Origin: an uncultured Tateyamaria sp.
Lineage (GTDB): Bacteria; Pseudomonadota; Alphaproteobacteria; Rhodobacterales; Rhodobacteraceae
DNA: 64,000 nucleotides
Assembly: GCF_947496075.1 (NCBI RefSeq)
Contig: NZ_CANMBJ010000004.1
Coordinates: forward strand, 372,001-436,000
Direction: 5' to 3'
Shown here: positions 8,913 through 17,788 of the stretch, piece after piece
How positions within the stretch are numbered: position 1 is the first letter of the stretch
How the letters are laid out: each line of letters opens with the position of its first letter
Position numbers and translations under genes: made by a program
Notes under the pieces: generated by a model
Told to the model about the DNA's origin: nothing
Seen by the model: the letters and a program-made list of their open reading frames with translations, nothing else
Databases searched by the model: none

Positions 8913-9743
8913 ATGTCCCGTTTCCTTGCCGCCTTATTTGCCCTTGTCCTGTTCCCGCTGCCCGCGTTGGCCTGCGGGGGGCGTGATGAGCCCTGTGCCT
9001 TGCCCAGCGGCAATTACCATATGGCCGTGCCCGAGGTGGCAGCGCCGCGGGGCATTGTCATGCATCTGCATGGCGGCGGAGGGCGTGGGCGCGGATTGCT
9101 CAATTCCGGCCTCGCGCGCGAGGCGTTGGCCCGTGGGTATGTCTTTGTGGCCCCCGATGGCGATCAGCCGACCCGTCGGTTCAAACAGGACTGGTCGGTG
9201 CGGGGCAAGAACCTGGACTATGACAGGCAGGATTTCGGGTTCCTGCCCGAGGTCATGGCCGACGTGCGCGCGCGGACCGGGCTGGAGGGGGGCACCGTGC
9301 TGCTGGCCGGTTTTTCGCGTGGCGGGTCGTTTGTTTGGGACATGGCCTGCCAGATGCCTGAATTTGCCGATGCCTATGCGCCCTTGGCCGGGGCGTTCTG
9401 GGACGATCTGCCGACCGGCTGTGCGGCCCCGGTGCGCCTGTTTCATACCCATGGCTGGAATGACCGGACTGTCCCGCTGGAAGGACGCTCTTTTGCCGAT
9501 GGGGCGGTGGTGCAGGGCGATGTCTGGGCCTCGTTGAAAATCCTGCGCGAGACCAATGGCTGTGACGCGCGCCAGCCTGAACGCAACAGTTTCGAGGGTG
9601 ATTTGTGGTTCCGCCACTGGACCGATTGCGCCGCTGGCGACATTCGCTTGATGCTGCACAAGGGTGGGCATGGCGCGCCGCAGGGTTGGGCCGCGCGTGT
9701 CATGGATTGGTTCGAGGGCAAGGGGCTGGACGCCGAGGGGTGA
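8913..9743 (+). CDS. secreted alpha/beta hydrolase, LpqC/PHB-depolymerase type
   Basis: A 276-residue protein with a clear signal peptide (MSRFLAALFALVLFPLPALA, cut before CGG). The esterase layout is visible: HLHGGGGRGRG near residue 50, the nucleophile elbow GFSRGGS near residue 130, an Asp in HGWNDRTVPL and a His in KGGHGAPQGW. This layout is shared by LpqC, feruloyl esterases and short-chain polyhydroxybutyrate depolymerases; the substrate cannot be assigned. The ATG at 8913 has GGAG upstream; the longer frame from 8856 would hide the signal peptide. Confidence 0.75.
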   Translation: MSRFLAALFALVLFPLPALACGGRDEPCALPSGNYHMAVPEVAAPRGIVMHLHGGGGRGRGLLNSGLAREALARGYVFVAPDGDQPTRRFKQDWSVRGKNLDYDRQDFGFLPEVMADVRARTGLEGGTVLLAGFSRGGSFVWDMACQMPEFADAYAPLAGAFWDDLPTGCAAPVRLFHTHGWNDRTVPLEGRSFADGAVVQGDVWASLKILRETNGCDARQPERNSFEGDLWFRHWTDCAAGDIRLMLHKGGHGAPQGWAARVMDWFEGKGLDAEG

Positions 9744-9761
9744 TCGGGGTCAGATGCGCCC

Positions 9762-10730
9762 ATGCTGACCCGTTCCGATCTTGAGATTGCCGCCGCCTTT
9801 GTCCACGCCCGCATGGCTCCAACGCCGCAGCACCATTGGCCACTGTTGAGTGCCGCCACGGGGGCCGAGGTGTGGGTGAAGCACGAGAACCACACGCCCA
9901 CCGGGGCCTTCAAGGTGCGGGGCGCGCTGACCTTCATGGACTGGTTGGTGCGCACGCACCCGGATGTGCCGGGCATCTGCACAGCGACGCGTGGCAATCA
10001 TGGGCAGGGGCAGGCTTGGGCCGCGACGAATGCCGGGCTCACGGCCAAGGTCTATGTCCCGCGTGGCAATTCGGTCGAGAAAAACGCGGCCATGGAAGCC
10101 TTTGGCGCGGAGTTGATCGAGTTTGGCGATGATTTCGATACCGCGCGTGTGGAAGCCTATCGCGTGGCGGACGCAGAGGGGCTGTTCATTGTCCCGCCCT
10201 ATCACCCCGAGCTGGTGCGTGGGGTGGCGACCTATGCCTATGAGCTGTTCAGTGCGCGGCCTGACCTCGATACCGTCTATGTCCCCATCGGCTGCGGGTC
10301 GGGCATTTGCGGGACGATCATGGCGCGCGACGCGCTGGGGTTGTCGACCAAAGTGGTTGGCGTGGTGTCGGATCAGGCGCAGACGGCGAAACTGTCGGTC
10401 GAAGCGGGACGGTTGGTCGAGACGAATTCAGCCGCGACCTTTGCCGATGGCATGGCCGTGCGGGTTCCGGTGCAGGAGGCGTTCGACATCTATTCCAAGG
10501 GGGCCGAGCGCATCATTACGGTCAGCGATGACGAGGTGGCCGACGCCATCCGGTTGTATTTTACCGCGACCCACAACGTGGCCGAGGGTGCGGGGGCCGC
10601 CCCATTGGCCGGGTTGATGCAGGAGCGTGCACAGATGGAGGGCAAGTCCGTGGGCGTCATCCTGTGCGGCGGCAATATCGACACCGGCTGGTTCCGGACC
10701 GTGCTGGACGGCCATACGCCTCAGGTCTGA
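9762..10730 (+). CDS. threonine/serine dehydratase-like PLP enzyme
   Basis: A 322-residue fold-type II PLP enzyme. The Schiff-base Lys is Lys51 in HTPTGAFKVRGA, the substrate loop is TRGNHGQ, and the phosphate-binding glycine loop is VPIGCGSGICG. The protein has no C-terminal ACT regulatory domain, as in short catabolic threonine dehydratases and serine racemase-like members. It is predicted to deaminate threonine or serine, or a hydroxylated analogue, in the cytosol. It begins 19 bp after the secreted hydrolase stop and may be co-transcribed with it. Confidence 0.82.
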   Translation: MLTRSDLEIAAAFVHARMAPTPQHHWPLLSAATGAEVWVKHENHTPTGAFKVRGALTFMDWLVRTHPDVPGICTATRGNHGQGQAWAATNAGLTAKVYVPRGNSVEKNAAMEAFGAELIEFGDDFDTARVEAYRVADAEGLFIVPPYHPELVRGVATYAYELFSARPDLDTVYVPIGCGSGICGTIMARDALGLSTKVVGVVSDQAQTAKLSVEAGRLVETNSAATFADGMAVRVPVQEAFDIYSKGAERIITVSDDEVADAIRLYFTATHNVAEGAGAAPLAGLMQERAQMEGKSVGVILCGGNIDTGWFRTVLDGHTPQV

Positions 10731-10815
10731 TTTTACAAAACTGACATATCACTGTTACGTCTGCGTCAAGCAAACGCGCCACTTCGTGCGGGATTTGATC
10801 CCGATGGAGTGTCTG

Positions 10816-12987
10816 ATGACCAAACCCCTTATGTGCATGACTTCGGCCCTGGCCCTGATTGCAGGTGCCGCTGCTGCGGACGGCCATGCCGAAAAGAATT
10901 TCAACCGCATCGCGTCTTTCCCGGTCGTGACCAACATGGCCGAGGGCGAGGATACGTCCCGCGAAACATCGCCCGAGATCATCGACGTGACCGCCGATGG
11001 CATGACGCTGGTCTACACCGACAGCCCGCTTGAAGCCTTGGGGCTGGTGGACATCACTGATCCCGCGGCCCCTGCCCCGCTGGGCAACATCGCTTTGAGT
11101 GGCGAGCCGACGAGCGTTGCCGTGATCGGATCGACCGCTTTTGTCGGCATCAACACCTCTGTATCCTTCACCGAACCGTCGGGCCAGTTGATGGCGCTGG
11201 CTGTCCCTGCGGGGACAGAGTTGGCATCCTGCGATCTGCCGGGTCAGCCCGACAGCGTGGCCAAAGCCCCCGACGGATCCTTTATCGCCGTGGCGATTGA
11301 GAACGAGCGGGACGAGGACCTGAACGACGGTGTGATCCCGCAGCTGCCCGGCGGTGGTGTGGTGCTGGTGAACATGGTTGATGGCACTCTGGATTGCGCG
11401 TCACTGCAATATGTGGACCTGGCTGGTTTGGCCGACATAGCGCCCAGCGACCCCGAGCCGGAATATGTGTCGATCAACGCCTTGGGCGAGACGGTGGTGA
11501 CCCTGCAAGAAAACAACCACATGGTTGTTGTTGCCCGCGACGGGTCGATTGTGAACCATTTCCCTGCCGGTGCCGTGGACCTTGAAGGCATTGATGCCAC
11601 GGACGAGCGTGGCGCCCTGATCTTTACCGAGAGCCAGATGGGCCGTCTGCGTGAACCCGATGCGGTGACGTGGATTGATGACGAGCATTTCGCCACCGCC
11701 AACGAGGGCGACTACCAGGGCGGATCGCGGGGTTGGACGATCTTCCGCAAGGATGGGCGGGTTGTATACGAAAGCGGTGTGAGCTTTGAGCATGCGCTTG
11801 TCCAGATCGGGCACTACCCGGACAAGCGGTCGGACGCCAAGGGCGTTGAGCCGGAAAGCGTGACCTTTGCGGAATTCGATGGCACGCCTTTCGTGTTTGT
11901 GGGGTCCGAGCGCGGTTCAATCGTGGGGGTCTATGATGTGACCGATCCTGCGGCGCCTATACTCAAGCAGATGCTGCCTTCGGGTGTCGGGCCGGAGGGC
12001 TATGTCACGATCCCCGCGCGCAACCTGCTGGTGTCGGCCAATGAAAGCGACCTGATCGAAGATGGCGGCGCCCGGGCGCATGTCATGCTGTACGAATTTG
12101 CAGAAGGTCCAGCGGCCTATCCCCACCTGACCTCGGAAGGCATGGAGGAACTGACCGGTTGGGGTGCCTTGTCCGGCATGGTCGCGGATGAGGATGGCAT
12201 GATCTATGCCGTGTCCGACAGCTTCTACGGCTTTCAGCCGCGCATCTTCAAAATCGACCCATCCCAGACCCCTGCCCGGATCGTCGAGGCCATCGACGTG
12301 ACCCGCGCAGGCCGCCCAGCGCAGAAGTTGGACATGGAAGGCATCACGCTGGATGGCGATGCGTTCTGGATCGCGTCCGAAGGGCGCACGGACCGGGTCA
12401 TTCCCCATGCGATCTACAAGGTCGAGGCGGATGGGAACATTGACGAAGAGATCGGCCTGCCGCCCGAGCTGATGGCGGTTGAGAAACGCTTTGGCTTTGA
12501 AGGGATCACCAAGGTGGGCAACACCCTGTGGATGGCCGTGCAGCGCGAATGGAAGGACGATCCGGCGCACCATGTGAAGCTGGTGGCCTACAACATCGAA
12601 ACCGAGGAATGGGGTGCTGTTCACTATCCCAAGGCCGAGCCCACCAAGGGTTGGGTCGGCCTGTCGGAGATCGTGGCGCATGGCGATCACGTCTATATCG
12701 TTGAGCGCGACAACCTGCATGGGATCGAGGCGGTCACGAAGAAGGTCTACCGCGTGCCGCTGGCCGAGATGCAGCCCGCGCCCCTGGGTGGTGAGCTGCC
12801 CGTGGTCAGCAAGGAAGAAGTGCGCGATCTGATCCCCGACCTGACATCGACCGGCGGCTATGTGCTGGACAAGGTCGAAGGGCTGGCGATCACATCCGAT
12901 GGCACTGCATGGATTTCGACCGATAATGACGGGGTCGATGACCATTCCGGCGAGACGATGTTCTTTTCCATCGACCAGGTGAACTAA
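10816..12987 (+). CDS. secreted beta-propeller protein with esterase-like phytase domain
   Basis: A 723-residue exported protein. It opens with a signal peptide (MTKPLMCMTSALALIAGAAA) and continues with two propeller-like halves. Residues about 30-430 carry repeats such as LVDITDPAAP and VYDVTDPAAP, resembling choice-of-anchor I or alkaline-phosphatase-like propellers. Residues about 440-723 (LSGMVADEDGMIYAVSD, LDMEGITLDG, KVEGLAITSDG) match the esterase-like activity of phytase domain. The GGAG at 10807 favours the ATG at 10816. It probably acts on phosphate esters outside the cytoplasm, but that is inferred from the family. The gene ends in a strong terminator. Confidence 0.75.
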   Translation: MTKPLMCMTSALALIAGAAAADGHAEKNFNRIASFPVVTNMAEGEDTSRETSPEIIDVTADGMTLVYTDSPLEALGLVDITDPAAPAPLGNIALSGEPTSVAVIGSTAFVGINTSVSFTEPSGQLMALAVPAGTELASCDLPGQPDSVAKAPDGSFIAVAIENERDEDLNDGVIPQLPGGGVVLVNMVDGTLDCASLQYVDLAGLADIAPSDPEPEYVSINALGETVVTLQENNHMVVVARDGSIVNHFPAGAVDLEGIDATDERGALIFTESQMGRLREPDAVTWIDDEHFATANEGDYQGGSRGWTIFRKDGRVVYESGVSFEHALVQIGHYPDKRSDAKGVEPESVTFAEFDGTPFVFVGSERGSIVGVYDVTDPAAPILKQMLPSGVGPEGYVTIPARNLLVSANESDLIEDGGARAHVMLYEFAEGPAAYPHLTSEGMEELTGWGALSGMVADEDGMIYAVSDSFYGFQPRIFKIDPSQTPARIVEAIDVTRAGRPAQKLDMEGITLDGDAFWIASEGRTDRVIPHAIYKVEADGNIDEEIGLPPELMAVEKRFGFEGITKVGNTLWMAVQREWKDDPAHHVKLVAYNIETEEWGAVHYPKAEPTKGWVGLSEIVAHGDHVYIVERDNLHGIEAVTKKVYRVPLAEMQPAPLGGELPVVSKEEVRDLIPDLTSTGGYVLDKVEGLAITSDGTAWISTDNDGVDDHSGETMFFSIDQVN

Positions 12988-13006
12988 CCCACACAGCATG
13001 ATCTGG

Positions 13007-13040
13007 AAGGGCGTCAGGCATCCGCTTGACGCCCTTTTTC
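13007..13040 (+). terminator. Rho-independent terminator after the beta-propeller gene
   Basis: A perfect stem GGGCGTCA/TGACGCCC (13009-13016 and 13027-13034) with two more A-T pairs at its base and a 10-base loop, followed by five T residues. It starts 20 bp after the stop of the 723-residue secreted protein gene. Confidence 0.85.
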
Positions 13041-13085
13041 TTTGCGCATACACCCCGCGCCTTTCCGCATGGTCAGGGGGACGGT

Positions 13086-14345
13086 ATGGCACACACGTTG
13101 GGCATTGATTTCGGCACCTCGAATTCGGCCGCGGGCTATGTCCGGGACGGCAAGCCGCATCTGGTGACCATGGCACCTGGGGAAACGACCCTGCCGACGA
13201 CCGTGTTCTTTGACTACGACGCGCGCAAAATGCTGATGGGGCATCCGGCGAATGACGCCCTGCTTGATGGGATCGAGGGGCGGTTCATGCGTGCGCTGAA
13301 GCGCGTGCTGGGCACCTCGATCATGCATGAAAAGCGGCAGCTGCTGAACGCGCGGATGACCTTTGTCGATATCATCGCGCGCTTTCTGCGCGAAGTGAAA
13401 CGGCGGGCCGAGGCGGAGGCGGGACACCCCTTTGACCATGCGTTGTCCGGGCGGCCCGTGGTTTTTCATGGCACGGGCGATCCGCGCGAAGCGCAGGCCG
13501 AGGCGGATTTGCGCGCCTGCTATCTGGCCGCAGGCTTTAGCGACGTGTCCTTCTTGCCCGAACCCGAAGCGGCAGCGATTGCGTCGGGCGCGCTGGACCA
13601 TCCTGGTGCGACGGGCCTGATCGTGGATATTGGCGGCGGGACGTCCGACTTTTCGGTCTTTCGGACAGGCAATGATGGCGTGACGATCCTGGCCAATCAC
13701 GGGGTGCGAATTGGCGGCACCGACTTTGACCGATCCATCAGCATCGACCGTGTCATGCCCCTGTTGGGGGCTGGCACCCTGATCCGCAACGCCATGGGGC
13801 CGGGCACGCTGCCTGCGCCCAAGGGTATCTTCAACGATCTGGCGACATGGGAGAAGATCCCGTTCCTTTACACCGCCAAGACGCGCCGCATGGTCAGCGA
13901 CATGGTGCAGTTGTCGGAAGAACGGGACAAGATGGGGCGGCTGGGTACGGTGCTGGAGCATGAGTTGGGCCACGATGTCGCCTTTGCCGTGGAACAGGGC
14001 AAGATTGATGCCAATTCCGGGCGCGACGATGCGGTGATTGCGCTGGCTCAGGTGGCAAGCGGCCTGACTGCCCCCCTGCCAGTGGACGCTTTGCGCGGCA
14101 TCCTTGACCCCCATGCCGCCGCCTTGCGCCTTGGCGTGGCCGAGACGTTGGAGATGGCGGGCATAGAGGCAGGACAGATCGATCAGGTGATCTATGTCGG
14201 TGGGTCCAGCCTGATGTCGATGGTGACGGACACGATGGGCGAGAGCTTTCCCGACGCGCGGCATTCGTTTTCCGAGGTATTTACGGCCGTGGCGGATGGG
14301 TTGGCGCTGGCTGCCGATCGGCATGATGCGCCAGTGGTGACATGA
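13086..14345 (+). CDS. Hsp70 family protein, YegD-like
   Basis: A 419-residue protein with the actin/Hsp70 nucleotide-binding fold and no full substrate-binding domain, like E. coli YegD. Phosphate 1 motif GIDFGTSNS is at the N-terminus, phosphate 2 motif LIVDIGGGTSDFSVF near residue 180, and the adenosine motif VIYVGGSS near residue 370. It is presumably a cytoplasmic ATP-dependent chaperone-like protein of unknown client. The ATG at 13086 is preceded by an AGGGGGACGG site; the longer frame from 13026 overlaps the terminator. It converges with the ClbS-like gene, three bases apart. Confidence 0.85.
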   Translation: MAHTLGIDFGTSNSAAGYVRDGKPHLVTMAPGETTLPTTVFFDYDARKMLMGHPANDALLDGIEGRFMRALKRVLGTSIMHEKRQLLNARMTFVDIIARFLREVKRRAEAEAGHPFDHALSGRPVVFHGTGDPREAQAEADLRACYLAAGFSDVSFLPEPEAAAIASGALDHPGATGLIVDIGGGTSDFSVFRTGNDGVTILANHGVRIGGTDFDRSISIDRVMPLLGAGTLIRNAMGPGTLPAPKGIFNDLATWEKIPFLYTAKTRRMVSDMVQLSEERDKMGRLGTVLEHELGHDVAFAVEQGKIDANSGRDDAVIALAQVASGLTAPLPVDALRGILDPHAAALRLGVAETLEMAGIEAGQIDQVIYVGGSSLMSMVTDTMGESFPDARHSFSEVFTAVADGLALAADRHDAPVVT

Positions 14346-14348
14346 CGT

Positions 14349-14843
14349 TCACCCCCGTGCCCTGAGTGCGGCGCGGATGTACTTGGCGGCAGACCGGTAA
14401 TGGCTGGGCCCCGCGGCTTCGGCCCAGCGCCCCGACCGCCAGTCATTCTGTGCCCCTTTCATGGGACCGCCATACAGCTCATCATCCGAGCGATCATTGA
14501 TGAAGCCCGTCAGTTCGCCGTGCTTCTTTTTCAGCAAGTTAACGGCTTGTGGCCAGTCCAAGTGGGATTGCCGCTGCCTGAGGTCCGCGTTGTAGCGTTT
14601 GAGCTCATTCCACTTGTAGCCTTCGGCCGGGAAATGAACGGTTTTCCCCGCCCGTCCATCCCAGTACCACCCCAGAAACAGGTCGATCCAATGTGCGCGA
14701 TGGGCGATGACATCCTTGATCGAGGTGTCGTCGGCGTCCTTTTGTAGCGCGACATCGGGGGGGATGGTTTCGATCAGCTTTTCCAGCTTTCCGAAGTCCT
14801 TTTGCGTGATGTCGATGAGTTCCGTCTTGCTGTGTGCGGGCAT
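14349..14843 (-). CDS. ClbS/DfsB family four-helix bundle protein
   Basis: A 164-residue protein of the DinB-like four-helix bundle superfamily, closest in pattern to ClbS/DfsB: the start MPAHSKTELIDITQKDFGKL, the IKDVIAHRAHWIDLFLGWY helix, and a C-terminal WRSGRWAEAAGPSHYRSA segment. ClbS hydrolyses colibactin and DfsB is linked to disulfide-bonded toxin tolerance, but most relatives are uncharacterised. AGGAG lies six bases before the ATG at 14843, so the TTG start six bases further upstream is not needed. No toxin pathway is nearby. Confidence 0.75.
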   Translation of the reverse strand: MPAHSKTELIDITQKDFGKLEKLIETIPPDVALQKDADDTSIKDVIAHRAHWIDLFLGWYWDGRAGKTVHFPAEGYKWNELKRYNADLRQRQSHLDWPQAVNLLKKKHGELTGFINDRSDDELYGGPMKGAQNDWRSGRWAEAAGPSHYRSAAKYIRAALRARG

Positions 14844-15001
14844 GTCCAACTCCTTTCGCCGCCATCGAAGCAGAATGCGCGGCGTGACGCTTTGCGATGG
14901 ATCAGTTGAGCAGGCGTGTTTTTGGGGACGTTGCAGCCGGGCCGGTTGCTGCCAGTGCCGGGTGCCGTATCATGACCGCGTGGGTTAGAGGGGGCAAAGA
15001 C

Positions 15002-15445
15002 ATGGCCGGCACGATCACCGGAGGATGCCAATGCGGCGCGGTGCGCTTTGCGATTGACCGTTTGGGCATGGCGAGCATCTGCCATTGCCGCATGTGTCAG
15101 AAGACCTTTGGCAACCTCTTTGCCACGCTTGTCCATGTCGAAGGCGTCACGTGGACGCGCGGGGAGAGGGCCGTGTTTCACAGCTCGGACACGAATTGGT
15201 GCGGGTTCTGCAAGGATTGCGGCAGGCCGCTGACCTATGAGTTCGACAAACATATCGAGATTGCGGTGGGTGCGTTGGACAATCCGGATCTGGCTGTGCC
15301 GACGGTGCAGGTGAACGTGCAGTTCCAGCGCAGGTGCTTTTCCAAGCTGGGTACCCTGCCCGAAAAACCGCCCGCTCAGCAGGCCGAAGATGCGCAGTGG
15401 AATGCGTCCGTCGTGTCGCATCAGCACCCGGATTACGACACCTGA
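15002..15445 (+). CDS. GFA family zinc protein
   Basis: A 147-residue protein of the glutathione-dependent formaldehyde-activating enzyme (GFA/CENP-V) family. The zinc-binding cysteines are present in order: GGCQCGAVRF near the start, CHCRMCQK near residue 30 and CGFCKDCG near residue 67. Most family members are uncharacterised and glutathione binding cannot be read from sequence. GAGGGGG lies upstream of the ATG at 15002; the longer frame from 14897 has no support. It is divergent from the ClbS-like gene. Confidence 0.8.
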   Translation: MAGTITGGCQCGAVRFAIDRLGMASICHCRMCQKTFGNLFATLVHVEGVTWTRGERAVFHSSDTNWCGFCKDCGRPLTYEFDKHIEIAVGALDNPDLAVPTVQVNVQFQRRCFSKLGTLPEKPPAQQAEDAQWNASVVSHQHPDYDT

Positions 15446-15452
15446 TCACATG

Positions 15453-15483
15453 AAAAACCCCGAGGCGCGTAAGCACCCCGGGG
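15453..15483 (-). terminator. Rho-independent terminator of the Hsp20 gene
   Basis: On the minus strand an 11 bp GC-rich stem with two G-T pairs (15473-15483 with 15458-15468) closes on a TTAC loop and is followed by TTTTT (15457-15453). It lies 37 bp downstream of the Hsp20 stop, and may also serve the convergent GFA gene. Confidence 0.85.
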
Positions 15484-15519
15484 CCGTCCGACAGGGAGGA
15501 GAAAGTCGGACGTTAGGCC

Positions 15520-15984
15520 TTAGTTCACGGCCTTGGCGTCAACCACGTCGGTTTCGATCGCCTTCTGACTGGCAATCTCGATCCGGCGGGGTTTGAGGGC
15601 TTCGGGCACCTCTTTGACCAGGTCGATATGCAGCATGCCGTTTTCGTGGGAAGCACCCGTCACGACGACATGGTCGGCCAAATGGAACCGGCGTTCGAAT
15701 GCGCGGGTGGCGATGCCGCGGTGGAGGTAGGTTGTGTCCTGTTCGTCAGCCTTGCGGGCCGAGACGACCAGGCTCTTTTCCTTGACCTCGACACCCAGGT
15801 CGGCATCCGAAAAGCCCGCAACGGCGATTGAGATGCGATAGGCATCTTCGTCGGTCTTTTCGATGTTGTAAGGGGGGTAGCTGTTGGCGTTGCTGTCCGT
15901 CGCAAGGACCCGGTCCATCAGGTCGGCAATCTGGTCAAAACCAACGGTTGCGCGGTAGAGCGGTGCAAAATCATATGTACGCAT
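15520..15984 (-). CDS. small heat shock protein, Hsp20/IbpA type
   Basis: A 154-residue small heat shock protein. The alpha-crystallin domain begins at PPYNIEKTDEDAYRISIAVA (about residue 36) and contains LVVSARK, a GIATRAFERRFHLADHV segment and the GMLHIDLVKEVPEA strand, typical of IbpA. It should hold unfolding proteins for refolding in the cytoplasm. The ATG at 15984 has GAGGATGAC before it; the frame extended to 16071 is not supported. No ROSE-type RNA thermometer could be convincingly read upstream. Confidence 0.9.
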   Translation of the reverse strand: MRTYDFAPLYRATVGFDQIADLMDRVLATDSNANSYPPYNIEKTDEDAYRISIAVAGFSDADLGVEVKEKSLVVSARKADEQDTTYLHRGIATRAFERRFHLADHVVVTGASHENGMLHIDLVKEVPEALKPRRIEIASQKAIETDVVDAKAVN

Positions 15985-16115
15985 GTCATCCTCATTCAGA
16001 GCGATTAACGGCGGGCCCTCCATCCTTGGACAGACCCGCAGGGTTGCTATGGTCGGACCCCGTCCGGGCATCCGATACCATCAATGTGGTGAGGATTTTT
16101 GCGCGTTCAAGCCCC

Positions 16116-16919
16116 CTAAGGCCGGACGAACTTGGCACCCGTATTGCCCCGGTTGCCACCGCCAACGGTGATGCGACGCACCTTGGCAACCGGTGCTGCC
16201 ACCTGCATCCGCATTTGGCGCTTCAGTTCTGTCACGCGATCCGGCAGAGCCATCCCGATGGCACGTTTTTGTCCTTGGATCCGCACCATGCCCGAAATGA
16301 CCGACATGATCTGCCCGCGCCCGTTGCGATGGGTGAACACCGGCGCACCAGATGATCCAAAGGTCACATCGCAATCAAACACCATCGCGTCACCCGCCCG
16401 GTCCAGCATCTGGCACTCCTTTTGCCGGGACTGTGCGTTTTCACGGCCCCTGCCATAGCTGACAACGCTGACGGGCCCCGGCGAGATGCGCCCGTCATGG
16501 ACGTAGAACGGGGGCACTTCGAATGTCGAAATAGGCTCGGACAGCTTGATCAGACCAACATCGTAGGTGGCGTTCTGTGCCGTCAGGGCGCCGACAGGTT
16601 CGAACCCCTCATGTGCGGCGGCATCCGCTGCGCGACGTGTCGCCACAGCCTTCCCTTCGCGAAACCCGGCGCTGAACCGGATACCATCGGTCGGCCACAG
16701 TTTGTCAGTACCCGGTTGATACAGACAATGCGCGGCAGTCAGTACAAGATCACGGGCGATCAGCGTTCCTGAACAAAAAGCGCGCCCGCCAAAATCAATG
16801 CGGCCGACAGCTTTCCAGCTTGCGGCGGAATAGTCGGTATCAAGCGTGCGCAGCTGCGTGGTCTGCGCCACGGCCATTGGCGCCCATAACAGGGCCAATA
16901 TCAGCGCCAAACCCTTCAT
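16116..16919 (-). CDS. secreted trypsin-like serine protease (second of tandem pair)
   Basis: A 267-residue S1-family protein with a signal peptide ending VAQ at about residue 19. The catalytic triad is visible: His in VLTAAHC, Asp in TYDVGLIKL and Ser in FGSSGAPVF. It is probably periplasmic or secreted, and cysteine pairs suggest disulfides. Its ATG overlaps the stop of the upstream paralogue by four bases (ATGA). Both proteins end in a near-identical tail (NTGAKFVRP here). The natural substrate is unknown. Confidence 0.85.
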   Translation of the reverse strand: MKGLALILALLWAPMAVAQTTQLRTLDTDYSAASWKAVGRIDFGGRAFCSGTLIARDLVLTAAHCLYQPGTDKLWPTDGIRFSAGFREGKAVATRRAADAAAHEGFEPVGALTAQNATYDVGLIKLSEPISTFEVPPFYVHDGRISPGPVSVVSYGRGRENAQSRQKECQMLDRAGDAMVFDCDVTFGSSGAPVFTHRNGRGQIMSVISGMVRIQGQKRAIGMALPDRVTELKRQMRMQVAAPVAKVRRITVGGGNRGNTGAKFVRP

Positions 16920-17716
16920 GGCTTGACGAATTTCGCCCCAGTCTCGCGGCGCATGCCGCCCAAGATACGTGGGCTGACATCATCGCGCTGCGCCACCAAC
17001 TCGGCTTGCAAGAGTGCCAAAGGCGTGCCGAGCGACGTCCCAAGCGATACCGCTTCGCCCTCGACCTCGGCCTTGGCCGATACAACTGAAACGATCTGCG
17101 CGCGGCCTTCATCAATGACAAAAATCGGCGCTCCGGAACTGCCGAAATCGACAGAGCAGGATGTCACCAGCAGCCCATCCTGCTGCGCCAATACCCGGCA
17201 CAGCTCTTGCAGGGACGGTGCTTCGGATCGCCCGGTGCCATAGCTGACCACGCCGACCTTTGCACCGCGCCGGGGCTGTGCCGCCGTTTCAAAGGGGATG
17301 ATCTTGCCATCACGAATGGGGTGATCAAGCTCGAGCAGGGCCAGGTCATTGCGCACCGCTTTCGAGCCTACGTGCCCGACATAGGTGTAGTCCGGGTGCA
17401 CAACAGCCCGGCGTACATTGCGGTAAGCGGACGCGCGCCCGTTGCGCCATCCGGCCAGAAATTCGACCCGCGTGTGATCGATACGCTCACCGTTGGTCTT
17501 GTCGAACAGGCAATGCCCGGCCGTCAGGACAAGGTTCGGCGCAATCAGAGCACCCGTGCAAAATCCGGTGCCGCCAATGTTGAGACGCCCGACTGCTTCC
17601 CAGCCGGCGGCATCCGCGCCCGACTCAAGTCGGCGCAGTTGCGCATCCTGTGCCAGAGCCGTCGATGCCAAAACCAAAGCCGCAAATGAAAGGGCCATCC
17701 ATCGGCGCATACTCAT
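16916..17716 (-). CDS. secreted trypsin-like serine protease (first of tandem pair)
   Basis: A 266-residue paralogue of the next gene. The signal peptide ends LASTALAQ at about residue 23; the triad is His in VLTAGHC, Asp in VRNDLALLEL and Ser in FGSSGAPIF. GGAGAG precedes the ATG at 17716. The C-terminal tail ETGAKFVKP matches the tail of its neighbour although the preceding 40 residues diverge, which suggests a shared recognition or sorting function rather than chance. The two genes form a two-cistron unit. Confidence 0.85.
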   Translation of the reverse strand: MSMRRWMALSFAALVLASTALAQDAQLRRLESGADAAGWEAVGRLNIGGTGFCTGALIAPNLVLTAGHCLFDKTNGERIDHTRVEFLAGWRNGRASAYRNVRRAVVHPDYTYVGHVGSKAVRNDLALLELDHPIRDGKIIPFETAAQPRRGAKVGVVSYGTGRSEAPSLQELCRVLAQQDGLLVTSCSVDFGSSGAPIFVIDEGRAQIVSVVSAKAEVEGEAVSLGTSLGTPLALLQAELVAQRDDVSPRILGGMRRETGAKFVKP

Positions 17717-17788
17717 AACTCTCCGATCCCAGGGGGGGTTCGAACGGTCTAGGTGAGAATGGCGGCAAAACTAAGGCAAAGATGCAAT

